This document shows, in pieces, positions 16,067 to 25,022 of a DNA stretch of 64,000 bases. How positions within the stretch are numbered: position 1 is the first letter of the stretch; each line of letters opens with the position of its first letter. The notes below the pieces were generated by a model that did no database searches, was not told the origin of the DNA, and saw nothing but the letters and a program-made list of their open reading frames with translations. This DNA comes from an uncultured Christensenella sp. (GTDB lineage Bacteria; Bacillota; Clostridia; Christensenellales; Borkfalkiaceae). The stretch spans positions 62,001 through 126,000 of the forward strand of contig CAJTYL010000003.1 of assembly GCA_910583855.1 (NCBI GenBank), written 5' to 3'. A program made the position numbers and the translations under genes.

Positions 16067-16147
16067 ATGTTGCTTCTGCCCAAAAGCGAAAAGCAAAGTT
16101 AATTAAAAATAAAAGCGAGCGTTAGTAGCGCCCGCTTAAAATTCTTT

Positions 16148-16411
16148 TTACGCCATTGCGTTGAGTTTTTTCGCAAGACCTGACTTTTTATTGGCGGCGG
16201 TATTCTTTTTAAGGATACCCTTAGAAACCGCACTGTCGATTACGGAACAAACGTGGGGGAACAAAGCCGTAGCCGACTTCTTGTCGCCGCTTTCAACCGT
16301 TGCAAGGAACTTCTTAACCTCGGTCTTAACTTCAGACTTTATGGATTTATTTCTTGCGGTTTTCTTTGCGGTTACGAGAACGCGTTTTTTTGCTGATTTT
16401 ATGTTAGGCAT
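16148..16411 (-). CDS. rpsT: 30S ribosomal protein S20
   Basis: This 87-residue basic protein is the primary binder of 16S rRNA in the small subunit. It begins with the family's MPNIKSAKKR and ends AANKKSGLAKKLNAMA. I chose the ATG at 16411 because it follows an AAGGAG ribosome site and gives the standard length; the open frame upstream to 16462 is not used. It is a monocistronic unit, divergent from murI. Confidence 0.97.
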   Translation of the reverse strand: MPNIKSAKKRVLVTAKKTARNKSIKSEVKTEVKKFLATVESGDKKSATALFPHVCSVIDSAVSKGILKKNTAANKKSGLAKKLNAMA

Positions 16412-16452
16412 TTCATATCTCCTTTGGATACTTTTAACAGTAATTCTTTGTA

Positions 16453-16481
16453 ATTTTATCATATAAAAAGCGTGTTGTAAA
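16453..16481 (-). promoter_or_regulatory. Promoter of rpsT
   Basis: On the minus strand TTTACA (16481-16476), a 17-bp spacer and TAAAAT (16458-16453). Confidence 0.6.
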
Positions 16482-16528
16482 CTGTTTTTAGTCGGCTTTT
16501 TACAATTTTTTTAATATATTTTGCGTTT

Positions 16529-17353
16529 GTGAAATATTTATATATACTGATGGATTTATCTGAATTTACACCCCCGAAAGTATGCTTTTTCGATAGCGGT
16601 ATAGGCGGACTTAATTTGTTGCATGAAGCTTCGCTTAAGCTGCCCCACGCTAATCTTTTCTATTTTGCGGATAATTTTAGAGTGCCTTACGGTAGCTTGT
16701 CCGACGAGGAATTAATTGATGCCGTTGACGGAATTTTTTCGGAAATTGCCAACGTAAATCCCGATGCGGCGGTAATAGCATGCAACACCGTTACGGCGCG
16801 CTGTGCTGCGCACTTGAGAAGTAAATATTTCTTCCCGATAATCGGGATACAACCTGCTGTCAAAGAAGCGGTGAGGTACGGCAAAAATTGCGTTGTTTTT
16901 GCTACGCCGTCAACTGCGGAGAGCGATAGCTTAAAAGCATTAATCCGTTCTTGCGGTAACGGCTCAACCGAAGTGGTTGCTTGCCCCGAATTTGCTCAGC
17001 TAATTGAGCAAAACATATTTGATTTAAACGAAGAGAAACTGTTGGATTTGTTGCCTGATGTAAAGCCCGACGCGGTCATTTTAGGTTGTACGCATTATAT
17101 ATTTGTCAAGAAAGCTATTGAAAGAAAGTACGGATGTCCCGCGTTTACCGGGGTTGAAGGAACCGTTAAACGGCTTTTGCAAATTCTCGGTGAAGATTTC
17201 AGTGAAAATTCGCCGCTTCAAATTCCGGAAATTACCTTTATTGGCGGTGACAGCGAGAAAAACAGACGCGTGTTTTACGACGTTTTGTGCGCACTGGACA
17301 GGAGTGGGGAAATTTTTCCCACAAATTCCCAAAAAATTCCTAAAAAGGGTTGA
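16529..17353 (+). CDS. murI: Glutamate racemase
   Basis: This enzyme makes D-glutamate for peptidoglycan. The N-terminus has the substrate-loop pattern FFDSGIGGL. The two catalytic cysteines are in ACNTVTA (first half) and GCTHY (second half), and the length of about 270 is normal. The start is uncertain: the GTG at 16529 gives 274 residues and the ATG at 16550 gives 267, and neither has a clear ribosome site. Its last codons overlap the -35 box of the mraZ promoter. It heads the division and cell-wall cluster, which fits its role. Confidence 0.93.
   Translation: MKYLYILMDLSEFTPPKVCFFDSGIGGLNLLHEASLKLPHANLFYFADNFRVPYGSLSDEELIDAVDGIFSEIANVNPDAAVIACNTVTARCAAHLRSKYFFPIIGIQPAVKEAVRYGKNCVVFATPSTAESDSLKALIRSCGNGSTEVVACPEFAQLIEQNIFDLNEEKLLDLLPDVKPDAVILGCTHYIFVKKAIERKYGCPAFTGVEGTVKRLLQILGEDFSENSPLQIPEITFIGGDSEKNRRVFYDVLCALDRSGEIFPTNSQKIPKKG
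17317..17341. promoter_or_regulatory. Candidate MraZ binding repeats
   Basis: TCCCA occurs at 17317-17321 and 17327-17331, with a degenerate TTCCT at 17337-17341, a 10-bp period. Read on the minus strand these are TGGGA boxes, the core of known MraZ operators in other bacteria. They end 9 bp before the mraZ -35 box. The orientation is opposite to that reported for E. coli, so this is a suggestion only. Confidence 0.35.
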
Positions 17354-17378
17354 CATTGTCATAAAGTGATGTTATAGT
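17350..17378 (+). promoter_or_regulatory. Promoter of the mraZ-led division cluster
   Basis: TTGACA (17350-17355), a 17-bp spacer and TATAGT (17373-17378), 35 bp before the mraZ ATG. Confidence 0.85.
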
Positions 17379-17412
17379 ATTGATATAAACCTACAAAGGG
17401 CAGTTTTTCTCT

Positions 17413-17841
17413 ATGTTTTACTTGACAGGTGAATATTCTCACCAGATAGACACGAAAAACAGAATAAGAATTCCCAACAAACTAAAGGGTGACGAAAAAA
17501 CTCTTTATTTTGCAAAGGGACCCAACAGCTGTATTTACGTGTACTACGAGGAAGCTTTTCAGGAGCTTTGCCGCAAGATAGAGGAGAACAACAAGCTAAC
17601 TAATGAAGAACAGCGTCGAGCTGTAAGATCATTTGCAAAATCGGCGTTTCCTATTGAAGGTGACGGACAAGGCAGAATGGTACTTCCTGTATTGCTGAAA
17701 GAACACGCAAAGATTGACAGGGAACTCGTTATTTGCGGCGCAGGTTCACACATAGAAATATGGGCTAAGGATGTTTACGACGAGTACTTCAAAGACGAAG
17801 ACAAAAACTTCGACGAAATGTTCAATATACTTGGTATTTAA
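17413..17841 (+). CDS. mraZ: Transcriptional regulator MraZ
   Basis: This 142-residue DNA-binding protein of the AbrB-like fold opens the division cluster and represses it in other bacteria. The two family repeats are visible: an N-terminal GEYSHQIDTKNRIRIPNK and, about 60 residues later, FPIEGDGQGRMVLPVLLKEHA. Length is typical. The rsmH start follows the stop directly. Candidate binding repeats lie upstream of its promoter. Confidence 0.96.
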   Translation: MFYLTGEYSHQIDTKNRIRIPNKLKGDEKTLYFAKGPNSCIYVYYEEAFQELCRKIEENNKLTNEEQRRAVRSFAKSAFPIEGDGQGRMVLPVLLKEHAKIDRELVICGAGSHIEIWAKDVYDEYFKDEDKNFDEMFNILGI

Positions 17842-18783
17842 ATGAAAGAATTTTCTCATATCCCCGTAATGCTCGAAGAATGCATGCAAGGTCTTAATCT
17901 GAAAGACGGCGGAGTGTACTTCGACGGAACGGTAGGAGGTGCGGGACATTCGTTTGAAATTCTTAAAAGGACAGCTCCGACGGGAAGACTTATAGCGACC
18001 GACTTGGACGACGATGCTATATCGGCGGCAGAAAGAAGGTTGTCTGTCTTTGAAGGCAGATTTGAAATTTACAAATCTGACTATAAAGACTTTAAAAAAG
18101 TTTTGACCGAAGCAGAAATAAACAGCCTTGACGGGGCAATTCTTGATTTCGGGGTTTCAAGTTTTCAGCTTGATACCGAAGAGCGCGGGTTTTCTTATAT
18201 GAAGCCAAATGCGCCGCTGGATATGAGAATGAACCGTCGGCAAAGTCTTACTGCGGAAATTCTGATAAACGAATATTCCCAAAATGAAATTGCAAAAATC
18301 CTGAAAGAGTACGGAGAAGAGAAATTTGCTTCAACGATAGCTGCTAACATAGTTAAGGCGAGAACACGAAATCGCATAACGATGTGCGGAGAACTCGTTG
18401 ACGTAATAGAAAACAGCATACCGAAGAAGTTTCAACAGAACGGACCCGCGGCAAGAAAGAGTTTTCAGGCTATCAGGATTGCCGTAAACGGGGAACTGAA
18501 AGGGCTTTACGAGTGCGTTACAGGACTAACGAGACGGCTGAAAAAAGGCGGAAGGATGGTAATTCTTACCTTTCATTCGCTTGAAGACAGGATTGTAAAG
18601 CAGGCGTTCAGATATCTTGAAACGGATTGCATCTGCGACAAAAATTTACCCGTTTGCGTCTGCGGAAAAGTGCAAGAGGTGGAAGTTATCACTGAAAAGC
18701 CTATTATTGCAAGCGTTAAAGAGATGACGCTTAATTCGCGCTCTAAGTGCGCTAAACTTAGAATTGCAGAAAAAATCATTTAA
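17842..18783 (+). CDS. rsmH: 16S rRNA (cytosine-1402-N4)-methyltransferase
   Basis: This SAM-dependent enzyme methylates C1402 in the decoding centre. The SAM loop FDGTVGGAGHS is near residue 30 and the catalytic-region DFGVSSFQLD about residue 100. The C-terminal part has FHSLEDRIVK and ends SRSAKLRIAE-like (NSRSKCAKLRIAEK). At 313 residues it has normal length. It starts immediately after the mraZ stop, as in most bacteria. Confidence 0.97.
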   Translation: MKEFSHIPVMLEECMQGLNLKDGGVYFDGTVGGAGHSFEILKRTAPTGRLIATDLDDDAISAAERRLSVFEGRFEIYKSDYKDFKKVLTEAEINSLDGAILDFGVSSFQLDTEERGFSYMKPNAPLDMRMNRRQSLTAEILINEYSQNEIAKILKEYGEEKFASTIAANIVKARTRNRITMCGELVDVIENSIPKKFQQNGPAARKSFQAIRIAVNGELKGLYECVTGLTRRLKKGGRMVILTFHSLEDRIVKQAFRYLETDCICDKNLPVCVCGKVQEVEVITEKPIIASVKEMTLNSRSKCAKLRIAEKII

Positions 18784-18802
18784 TTGCGATGGGGAGAAAA
18801 TT

Positions 18803-19501
18803 ATGGCAGTCGCGGTATTGGAAAGGAACGTTAATACCTTAGAAAAAATCGAAGAAGAAAGAAATGTTAATAGCGGCTTTAATTCTCAGATGACCGCGGA
18901 CGAGCAGCATAACGCTCAGATCCGTGAAAATTATGCACGGTTAATTAGTGATACAACTAATGTTGACGAAGTTTTAGGCAGGTCGCAGAGCGCTGAGGCG
19001 CCTAAGGCACGCAACGTATTGTTTGTCGAGCCTTATTTTGCGGAAAGCGCAAGGACGAGTTCGGAAATTTTCCGCGCCGATAGCCCTATAAACCGCAAGG
19101 TTGCGGACGTGCAACCCGTTATGGCGGTTGAGGAAGGCGAAGAGGAAAATGAAGATTTGCGCCCCACTTCAACGACTATTCAGTACAAAACGTACGGCGT
19201 TAAAAAGACTGTAGAAGAGGGTGAAGCAGCAAACGTTGCAACCGAAAAACGCACGGGTTTATCCAAAAAGGAAAAGATTGTTATTGCCGCAGTAGTCAGC
19301 ATAATAGTTGCTATGCTAATTTTAATAATTGTAAACTCTGCTGTTATTTCAAGCATAAACGCTGATTTGGGCAATCTTCAGACGTCCTTGACCACGGTTA
19401 AACTGTCTTACTCGAATATCAGTGACGAGGTTACAGATTTGTCACAGAACGCTGTTCAGAACGCTAAAGAATTTGCAGAGTCTATCGGCATGATAGGATA
19501 A
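18803..19501 (+). CDS. FtsL-like septum protein with a long acidic N-terminal extension
   Basis: By position (rsmH to PBP) this is the FtsL slot. The 232-residue protein has one membrane segment at about 159-181 (after KKEK). A short extracellular part of about 50 residues follows, which may form a coiled coil (INADLGNLQTSLTTVKLSYSNISDE). FtsL proteins are usually 90-130 residues; here about 155 acidic, probably disordered cytoplasmic residues precede the membrane segment. I chose the ATG at 18803 with a GGGGAGA ribosome site; the frame is open back to 18764. The stop is in the same frame as the following PBP gene. Confidence 0.7.
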   Translation: MAVAVLERNVNTLEKIEEERNVNSGFNSQMTADEQHNAQIRENYARLISDTTNVDEVLGRSQSAEAPKARNVLFVEPYFAESARTSSEIFRADSPINRKVADVQPVMAVEEGEEENEDLRPTSTTIQYKTYGVKKTVEEGEAANVATEKRTGLSKKEKIVIAAVVSIIVAMLILIIVNSAVISSINADLGNLQTSLTTVKLSYSNISDEVTDLSQNAVQNAKEFAESIGMIG

Positions 19502-19587
19502 GGTAATTCAAGCATATATGGGGGTCAACTCAAATTTTTAAATATAAAAAAACAGGATTTTCTTTAACTGTATTACAAAAGAGGTTA

Positions 19588-21282
19588 TTGTCGTTAAGTA
19601 TGGCAATAACCTTTATTTTTTGCATAATTTTAGCAAGACTGCTTTATGTTCAGATAGCGTGGGGAGCGGATTTGCAGGAGCTTGCAACGGATCAGTGGAA
19701 CAGGGAAATCCCCGTGGTTGCCGCAAGAGGGATAATTTCGGACAGAAACGGCGTAGTGCTTGCGGGCAACAGAACGACGTATAGCGTTTTTCTACGCCCT
19801 AATGCAGTTGAAAACGCTGAATATACCGCAACCGTTTTAAGCGGTTTGTTTGATTTAAACCCGCAGAAAGTTTTGGATAAGATTCAAGGCGGAAAGGTAT
19901 CTGAAATTACCGTTGCAAGACAGGTTGGCAAGGAAAGCGTAGAGAAATTAGTTTCTTACGACCTTGCGGGCGTATACTATTCACGCGATAACAGCAGAAG
20001 CTATACCTATAACGACGCACTTTGTCAGGTTCTCGGTTTTACTGCAAACGACGGTTCGGGACTTTCCGGCGTCGAAAAGTATTACGATAACATTCTTAGC
20101 GGTATAAACGGTGAAATTACATATACGACCGATATAATCGGCGTCGAAACGGAAAATTCCGTAGTAGTGTATAAGGCGGCGAAGAATGGCGACGGTATAA
20201 AGCTTACAATCGATATGGATATACAGATAGCTGCGGAAAATGCTATAAAAAGCGTGTACTTGTCAAGCGGTGCGAAGGCTGCGTCCTGTATAGTTCTCGA
20301 TCCTCAGAATTTTGACGTGCTTGCGCTTGTCAATTATCCTTCGTACGACTTAAACGACGTACCTCGCGACGACCCCGAAACTTTGAACGCGCTTTCCCGC
20401 AACGGACTGGTCAGCGACATATATGAGCCTGGTTCAACCTTTAAAGTCGTTACCGCGGCGGCAAATATTGAGGAATACCTTCAAGGCAATGCAAAGGCTT
20501 TTTCAAATTCATACGTTTTTAACGGTAGCAGAACAAGGACCGTTGACAGTACGAAAATCAAATGCTGGTCGGATCATGCAAACGGTAAACATTCAAATCA
20601 GACTCTTGCGTCGGCGCTAAATAATAGCTGTAACCCGTGTTTTACCGACATAGCGTTGTCGTTGGGCAGTAAAACCTTTTACGAATATCTGAACGCATTC
20701 GGGTTCGGCAACGTTACGGGGCTTGACTTCACCGGTGAAGCGCTCGGAATGTTGGTTCCGCAAACGGCGGTAAGGGACTGTGATTTGGCGCGTATAGGGT
20801 TCGGGCAGACGATTGCCGTGACGGGAATGCAGCTTGCATGTGCCGTTGCTGCAGCCGTCAACGGCGGAAATTATTTCGTTCCGCATTTCTTGAAAAGTAT
20901 AGTGTCGGCGGACGGCAAAACCGTTTCGGAAAATTCGACGATATTAAAAAATAAGGTTATCAGCGAAAAGGCGTCTTCGTTGCTTGCGGAAATGCTTGAG
21001 GGCGTAGTTACGGAGGGTAGCGGCAAGAAGGCGTTTATAGACGGATACCGCGTCGGAGGTAAGACGGGAACGGCGCAAAAGTACGAGAACGGTCACGTTG
21101 CGCAAGGCAAGTACGTTTCATCGTTTTGCGGATTCTTTCCTGCAAACGCCCCCGAATATCTTGCGCTTATCGTAGTTGACGAGCCGCAGGGAACTTATTA
21201 TGGCAGTGCAGTTGCCGCACCCGTTGCAAAGGAAATTTTTGAAGACATAATCAAAATTAAAAACATAGAACGGTATACGTGA
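19588..21282 (+). CDS. Division/sporulation transpeptidase (class B PBP, FtsI/SpoVD type)
   Basis: This membrane-anchored transpeptidase cross-links septal peptidoglycan. It has an N-terminal membrane helix, a dimer domain with VVAARGIISDRNGVVLA, and a transpeptidase domain carrying all three motifs: STFK (in EPGSTFK), SCN (in NNSCNP) and KTG (in GGKTGTAQ). No PASTA domains follow, so it is shorter than SpoVD. The start is doubtful: the TTG at 19588 gives a protein without the basic residues that should precede the membrane helix. In the same frame upstream lie KK...LQKRLL, and an ATG at 19518 would supply them if the G5 run at 19520-19524 had six Gs. Confidence 0.92.
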   Translation: MSLSMAITFIFCIILARLLYVQIAWGADLQELATDQWNREIPVVAARGIISDRNGVVLAGNRTTYSVFLRPNAVENAEYTATVLSGLFDLNPQKVLDKIQGGKVSEITVARQVGKESVEKLVSYDLAGVYYSRDNSRSYTYNDALCQVLGFTANDGSGLSGVEKYYDNILSGINGEITYTTDIIGVETENSVVVYKAAKNGDGIKLTIDMDIQIAAENAIKSVYLSSGAKAASCIVLDPQNFDVLALVNYPSYDLNDVPRDDPETLNALSRNGLVSDIYEPGSTFKVVTAAANIEEYLQGNAKAFSNSYVFNGSRTRTVDSTKIKCWSDHANGKHSNQTLASALNNSCNPCFTDIALSLGSKTFYEYLNAFGFGNVTGLDFTGEALGMLVPQTAVRDCDLARIGFGQTIAVTGMQLACAVAAAVNGGNYFVPHFLKSIVSADGKTVSENSTILKNKVISEKASSLLAEMLEGVVTEGSGKKAFIDGYRVGGKTGTAQKYENGHVAQGKYVSSFCGFFPANAPEYLALIVVDEPQGTYYGSAVAAPVAKEIFEDIIKIKNIERYT

Positions 21283-22721
21283 TGCAATTAAAAGAGCTTT
21301 TAAAGTATGTACAAGTGAAAGAAACGGTAGGGAATACCGATATTCAAATAAGCGGGCTCTGTACCGACAGCCAAAAGGTACAAAGCGGAGATTTATTCTT
21401 CTGTTTTGCGGGCGCAAAGCACGATTCGCACGGGGATATTTCCCAAATAATACAAAACGGCGCAGTTGCGGTTGTTTGCGAAAAAAAACTTGACTGTCCT
21501 TTGACTCAGATAATCGTAGACGACGGAAGGGCACAAATTGCCCGCGCCGCACAGGCGTTTTACGGCTTTGCGGATAAAAAACTTAAAATAGTAGCTGTAA
21601 CAGGCACAAACGGCAAAACGACTATTACGCATATGCTTGCAAGTATATGCAGTACAAACGGACATAGCGCGGGGGTAATCGGAACTTTGGGAATAAGCTA
21701 TGGGGAAAAATTTATCGCGCCTGAGCTTACGACGCCCGATCCGGTTTATCTCCATTCAGTGCTTGCGGATATGGTGGCGGCGGGAGTAAAATACGTCTTT
21801 ATGGAAGTTTCTGCTCACGCTCTTTATTACGATAAAATTTACGGGTTGAATTTCGAAGTCGGTATATTCACCAATTGTACGCAGGATCATCTTGACTTTT
21901 TCGGTAATATGAAAAATTACGCCGATTGTAAAAAGCTGCTGTTTAAAAACGGTCGGTGCAAAAAGTGCGTAATTAATTCGGACGACGCCTTGGGCGTTGA
22001 AATTCTTTCAACCGTTAAAAACGCAGTTACTTACGGATTGCAAAATCCTGCCGACGTGTTTGCGGTAGATGTCAGGGAAAGCCTTGACGGAACGACGTTC
22101 GTTCTCAATCTACAGGACGAACTGTATGAAATAAAACTCTGTCTAACTGCAATTCATAACGTTTACAATGCCATGGCTGCGGCGGCGTGCGCCAAAATAC
22201 TCGGTATAAAAATCAGCGGAATTGCGAAAGGTTTATTCGAACTGAAGAAGGTTTCTGGTAGGCTGGAAAGAGTTGCCCGCTACAACGGTGCGGATATATT
22301 CGTTGATTTTGCTCACACCCCCGACGGACTGGAAAAATCTTTGCAGTCATTAAAAAAGCTGTGTAAGGGGAAGCTGTACTGTCTTTTCGGTTGCGGCGGC
22401 AACAGGGATAAATCAAAACGTCCTATAATGGGCAAAGTCGTTGCGACGTACGCGGATTTTTGCATAATTACTTCGGATAATCCTAGGTATGAGGACCCTT
22501 ACGACATTATAAGCGAAATAGAAAACGGCGTTAAAGCCACGGGTAAAAAGTACGTGACCGTATCCGAAAGGGAAATTGCAACAGAGTACGCAATCCGACT
22601 TCTTGAAACGGGCGATATACTTCTCGTTGCGGGTAAGGGCGGGGAGCAATATCAGGAAATTATGGGTATAAAACACAGTTACGATGACAATACAGTTATA
22701 AAAAACATCATTGGCGGTTAA
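21282..22721 (+). CDS. murE: UDP-MurNAc-tripeptide synthetase, meso-DAP type
   Basis: This ligase adds the third amino acid to UDP-MurNAc-L-Ala-D-Glu. The ATP loop is TGTNGKTT, the substrate region includes ELTTPDP, and the specificity motif SDNPRYEDP contains DNPR, which marks the meso-diaminopimelate-adding class. At 479 residues the length is normal. The ATG at 21282 overlaps the PBP stop (TGATG). The cell wall therefore needs meso-DAP, which bears on the odd DapF domain at 48356-52369. murF, which often follows, is absent. Confidence 0.96.
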   Translation: MQLKELLKYVQVKETVGNTDIQISGLCTDSQKVQSGDLFFCFAGAKHDSHGDISQIIQNGAVAVVCEKKLDCPLTQIIVDDGRAQIARAAQAFYGFADKKLKIVAVTGTNGKTTITHMLASICSTNGHSAGVIGTLGISYGEKFIAPELTTPDPVYLHSVLADMVAAGVKYVFMEVSAHALYYDKIYGLNFEVGIFTNCTQDHLDFFGNMKNYADCKKLLFKNGRCKKCVINSDDALGVEILSTVKNAVTYGLQNPADVFAVDVRESLDGTTFVLNLQDELYEIKLCLTAIHNVYNAMAAAACAKILGIKISGIAKGLFELKKVSGRLERVARYNGADIFVDFAHTPDGLEKSLQSLKKLCKGKLYCLFGCGGNRDKSKRPIMGKVVATYADFCIITSDNPRYEDPYDIISEIENGVKATGKKYVTVSEREIATEYAIRLLETGDILLVAGKGGEQYQEIMGIKHSYDDNTVIKNIIGG

Positions 22722-23663
22722 ATGAAAAGCATATTCGTATCGATGCTGTTTGCGTTTTTGGCGTCGGCGGCGTTATTGCTGTTAATCCTGCCCCTTTTGC
22801 GAAGATTAAAAGCTGGGCAGTACATCTTGGGTTACGTTAAAGAGCACAAAGATAAAGGCGGCACGCCCACTATGGGCGGGCTTGCCTTTATTTGCGCTAT
22901 TGTTATCGTCGGATTTTGTGCGCTTGGCTTCAACGGCGGCGAAGTTAATCTTACGCTTGCCATAACCGCAAGCTTTATGGTCGTGGGCTTTTTGGACGAT
23001 TTCATAAAAATCTATCACAAGAAAAACGAAGGTTTAAAGCCCTATCAGAAAATTATTTTTCAGGTCGCTATAGCAACCGTCGCTGCCCTTTATTGCTATT
23101 TCAACGGAATAACAAAGCTCAATATCCCTTTTGCGGACGTCTCTGCCGATATAAGCTGGGGAATAATTCCGCTCGTTATATTTATTTTTACGGCAACGGT
23201 CAACTGCGTTAATCTGACTGACGGGCTTGACGGTCTTGCGGGAGGGACAAGCTGCGCTTATCTTTTAATTTTAGGTATAATGCTTGCAATTAAGGGCGTT
23301 TACTTTTCGGCTATCTGTTTTATAGGCGTGGGCGCGGTAGCGGCTTTTCTTGTGTTCAACGTGAATAAAGCGGCAATTTTTATGGGTGATACGGGTTCGC
23401 TTGCTTTGGGCGGATTAATTTCATGCGTTTCGGTGTTTTCGGGAAATTCTTTATATATTCCCATAATCGGAATAATGTTCGTAATTTCCGGAATATCCGT
23501 AATCGTACAAGTCATATATTATAAACGGACAAGGAAGAGAGTGTTTCTTATGGCGCCCTTGCATCATCATTTTCAGATGAAAGGATACACGGAATGTAAA
23601 ATTACCTATTGCTATTTCGCACTAACCGCCTTCGTCGGAATAATTTGTTTGATTTTTTGGTGA
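22722..23663 (+). CDS. mraY: Phospho-MurNAc-pentapeptide transferase
   Basis: This membrane enzyme makes lipid I by moving phospho-MurNAc-pentapeptide onto undecaprenyl phosphate. It has about ten membrane segments. Signature motifs are GTPTMGG, DDFIKI with KPYQK, NLTDGLDGLA and the C-terminal HHHFQMKG. At 313 residues it is of normal length. It starts one base after the murE stop. Confidence 0.97.
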   Translation: MKSIFVSMLFAFLASAALLLLILPLLRRLKAGQYILGYVKEHKDKGGTPTMGGLAFICAIVIVGFCALGFNGGEVNLTLAITASFMVVGFLDDFIKIYHKKNEGLKPYQKIIFQVAIATVAALYCYFNGITKLNIPFADVSADISWGIIPLVIFIFTATVNCVNLTDGLDGLAGGTSCAYLLILGIMLAIKGVYFSAICFIGVGAVAAFLVFNVNKAAIFMGDTGSLALGGLISCVSVFSGNSLYIPIIGIMFVISGISVIVQVIYYKRTRKRVFLMAPLHHHFQMKGYTECKITYCYFALTAFVGIICLIFW

Positions 23664-23669
23664 GGTAAA

Positions 23670-25022
23670 ATGTATTTTAGAAATCAGAAGTTTTTTGTAG
23701 CGGGTATGTCGGTTTCGGGTGAAAGCAGCGCCCGCTTTTTGCTTGAAAGGGGTGCGGACGTCTATATTTACGACGACGTGGTAAGCGATAAGGTACAAGC
23801 CGTTATGACCGAGCTTTCGGGCTTGGGCGCGCATATCGTGACTGCGGACAAGTGTGAAGCCGCAGCGTTGAGATGCGATATTCTGGTATTGAGCCCCGGC
23901 ATTCCTATCGATAACGCTCTTCCCGTTGCGTTCAGAAAGCAAGGTAAGGCGATAATAGGAGAAGAAGAGCTTGCCGCTATGTTTTTAAGGGCGACGGCTG
24001 TTGCGGTAACGGGCACAAACGGCAAGACCACTACGGTGACGATGCTGAACGAAGTTTTAACCGCGAATGGCGCGCATAGCGTGGCGTGCGGGAATAACGG
24101 ACATCCGCTTATAGAAGAAGTTGAAGACCTTACCTTTAACGATTACGCGGTAATAGAAGTGTCGTCTTTTCAGCTTGAAACTCTTTCAAGCCTTCGTCCT
24201 CATATTGCCGTTGTAACCAATGTTACCGAAGACCATCTCAATAGACATTACAATATGGAAAATTACATATTTTTAAAATCAAAGATTTTAAAGACCCTTA
24301 GGGAAAGCGAGTACGCAGTGTTGAACTACGACGACCCTATAGTCAGAGAATTTGCAAACAGAACTAAAGCAAAGCCAATATATTTTTCAATGCAAACGAG
24401 AATAAACGGCGCCTATTACGAAAACGGCAGCGTATATTTTAACGGGGAAAAATATTTTGACGTAACGGAGCTCACCATAAACGGAGTACATAATGCGTAC
24501 AACGCGCTTGCCTGCGTTGCTGTTGCAGGAATTTTGGGTTTGGATAAGAAAATTACCGCGCAGGCTATTTGTGCCTTTAAAGGAGTAAAGCACCGTATAC
24601 AGGTCGTAAGAGAGGTTAACGGCATAACGTACGTGGACGATAGTAAAGGAACCAACGTCGACGCGGCATTAAAGGCTGCGCAATCTATGGCTAATCCTAC
24701 GATTATCCTTTTGGGCGGCAAGGATAAGGGAGACGATTACGTTCCATTATTCGAGGGACTTAGCGCAACGCCCGTAGTTCACGCAATTATTTACGGTGAG
24801 AACCGGTTTAAAATGCTGAATGCCGCAATTAAAGCGGGCTTTGTCGGTTTCTCTCTCTGTTCGGAATTCAACACTGCGGTAAAAATTGCTCAGTTTATAG
24901 CAAAACCGGGACAATGCGTGCTTTTAAGTCCCGCAAGCTCAAGCTTTGATAGCTTTCTCAATTATGAAGAGCGCGGCGACGCTTTCAGGGAGATCGTGGA
25001 AAAGATAAATGAAACCTTCTAA
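23670..25022 (+). CDS. murD: UDP-N-acetylmuramoyl-L-alanine--D-glutamate ligase
   Basis: This Mur ligase adds D-glutamate, the product of MurI encoded upstream. The N-terminal nucleotide-binding fold has VAGMSVSGES. The central ATP loop is TGTNGKTTTV, followed by EVSSFQLE and NVTEDHLNRH, and the C-terminal domain has DDSKGTNVDA. At 450 residues it is of normal length. It overlaps ftsW by 14 bp. Confidence 0.97.
   Translation: MYFRNQKFFVAGMSVSGESSARFLLERGADVYIYDDVVSDKVQAVMTELSGLGAHIVTADKCEAAALRCDILVLSPGIPIDNALPVAFRKQGKAIIGEEELAAMFLRATAVAVTGTNGKTTTVTMLNEVLTANGAHSVACGNNGHPLIEEVEDLTFNDYAVIEVSSFQLETLSSLRPHIAVVTNVTEDHLNRHYNMENYIFLKSKILKTLRESEYAVLNYDDPIVREFANRTKAKPIYFSMQTRINGAYYENGSVYFNGEKYFDVTELTINGVHNAYNALACVAVAGILGLDKKITAQAICAFKGVKHRIQVVREVNGITYVDDSKGTNVDAALKAAQSMANPTIILLGGKDKGDDYVPLFEGLSATPVVHAIIYGENRFKMLNAAIKAGFVGFSLCSEFNTAVKIAQFIAKPGQCVLLSPASSSFDSFLNYEERGDAFREIVEKINETF

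Noticed and set aside
16148..16462. 104-residue version of ribosomal protein S20
   Set aside because: The first 17 residues include the ribosome site of the normal MPNIKSAKKR start and are not family-like.
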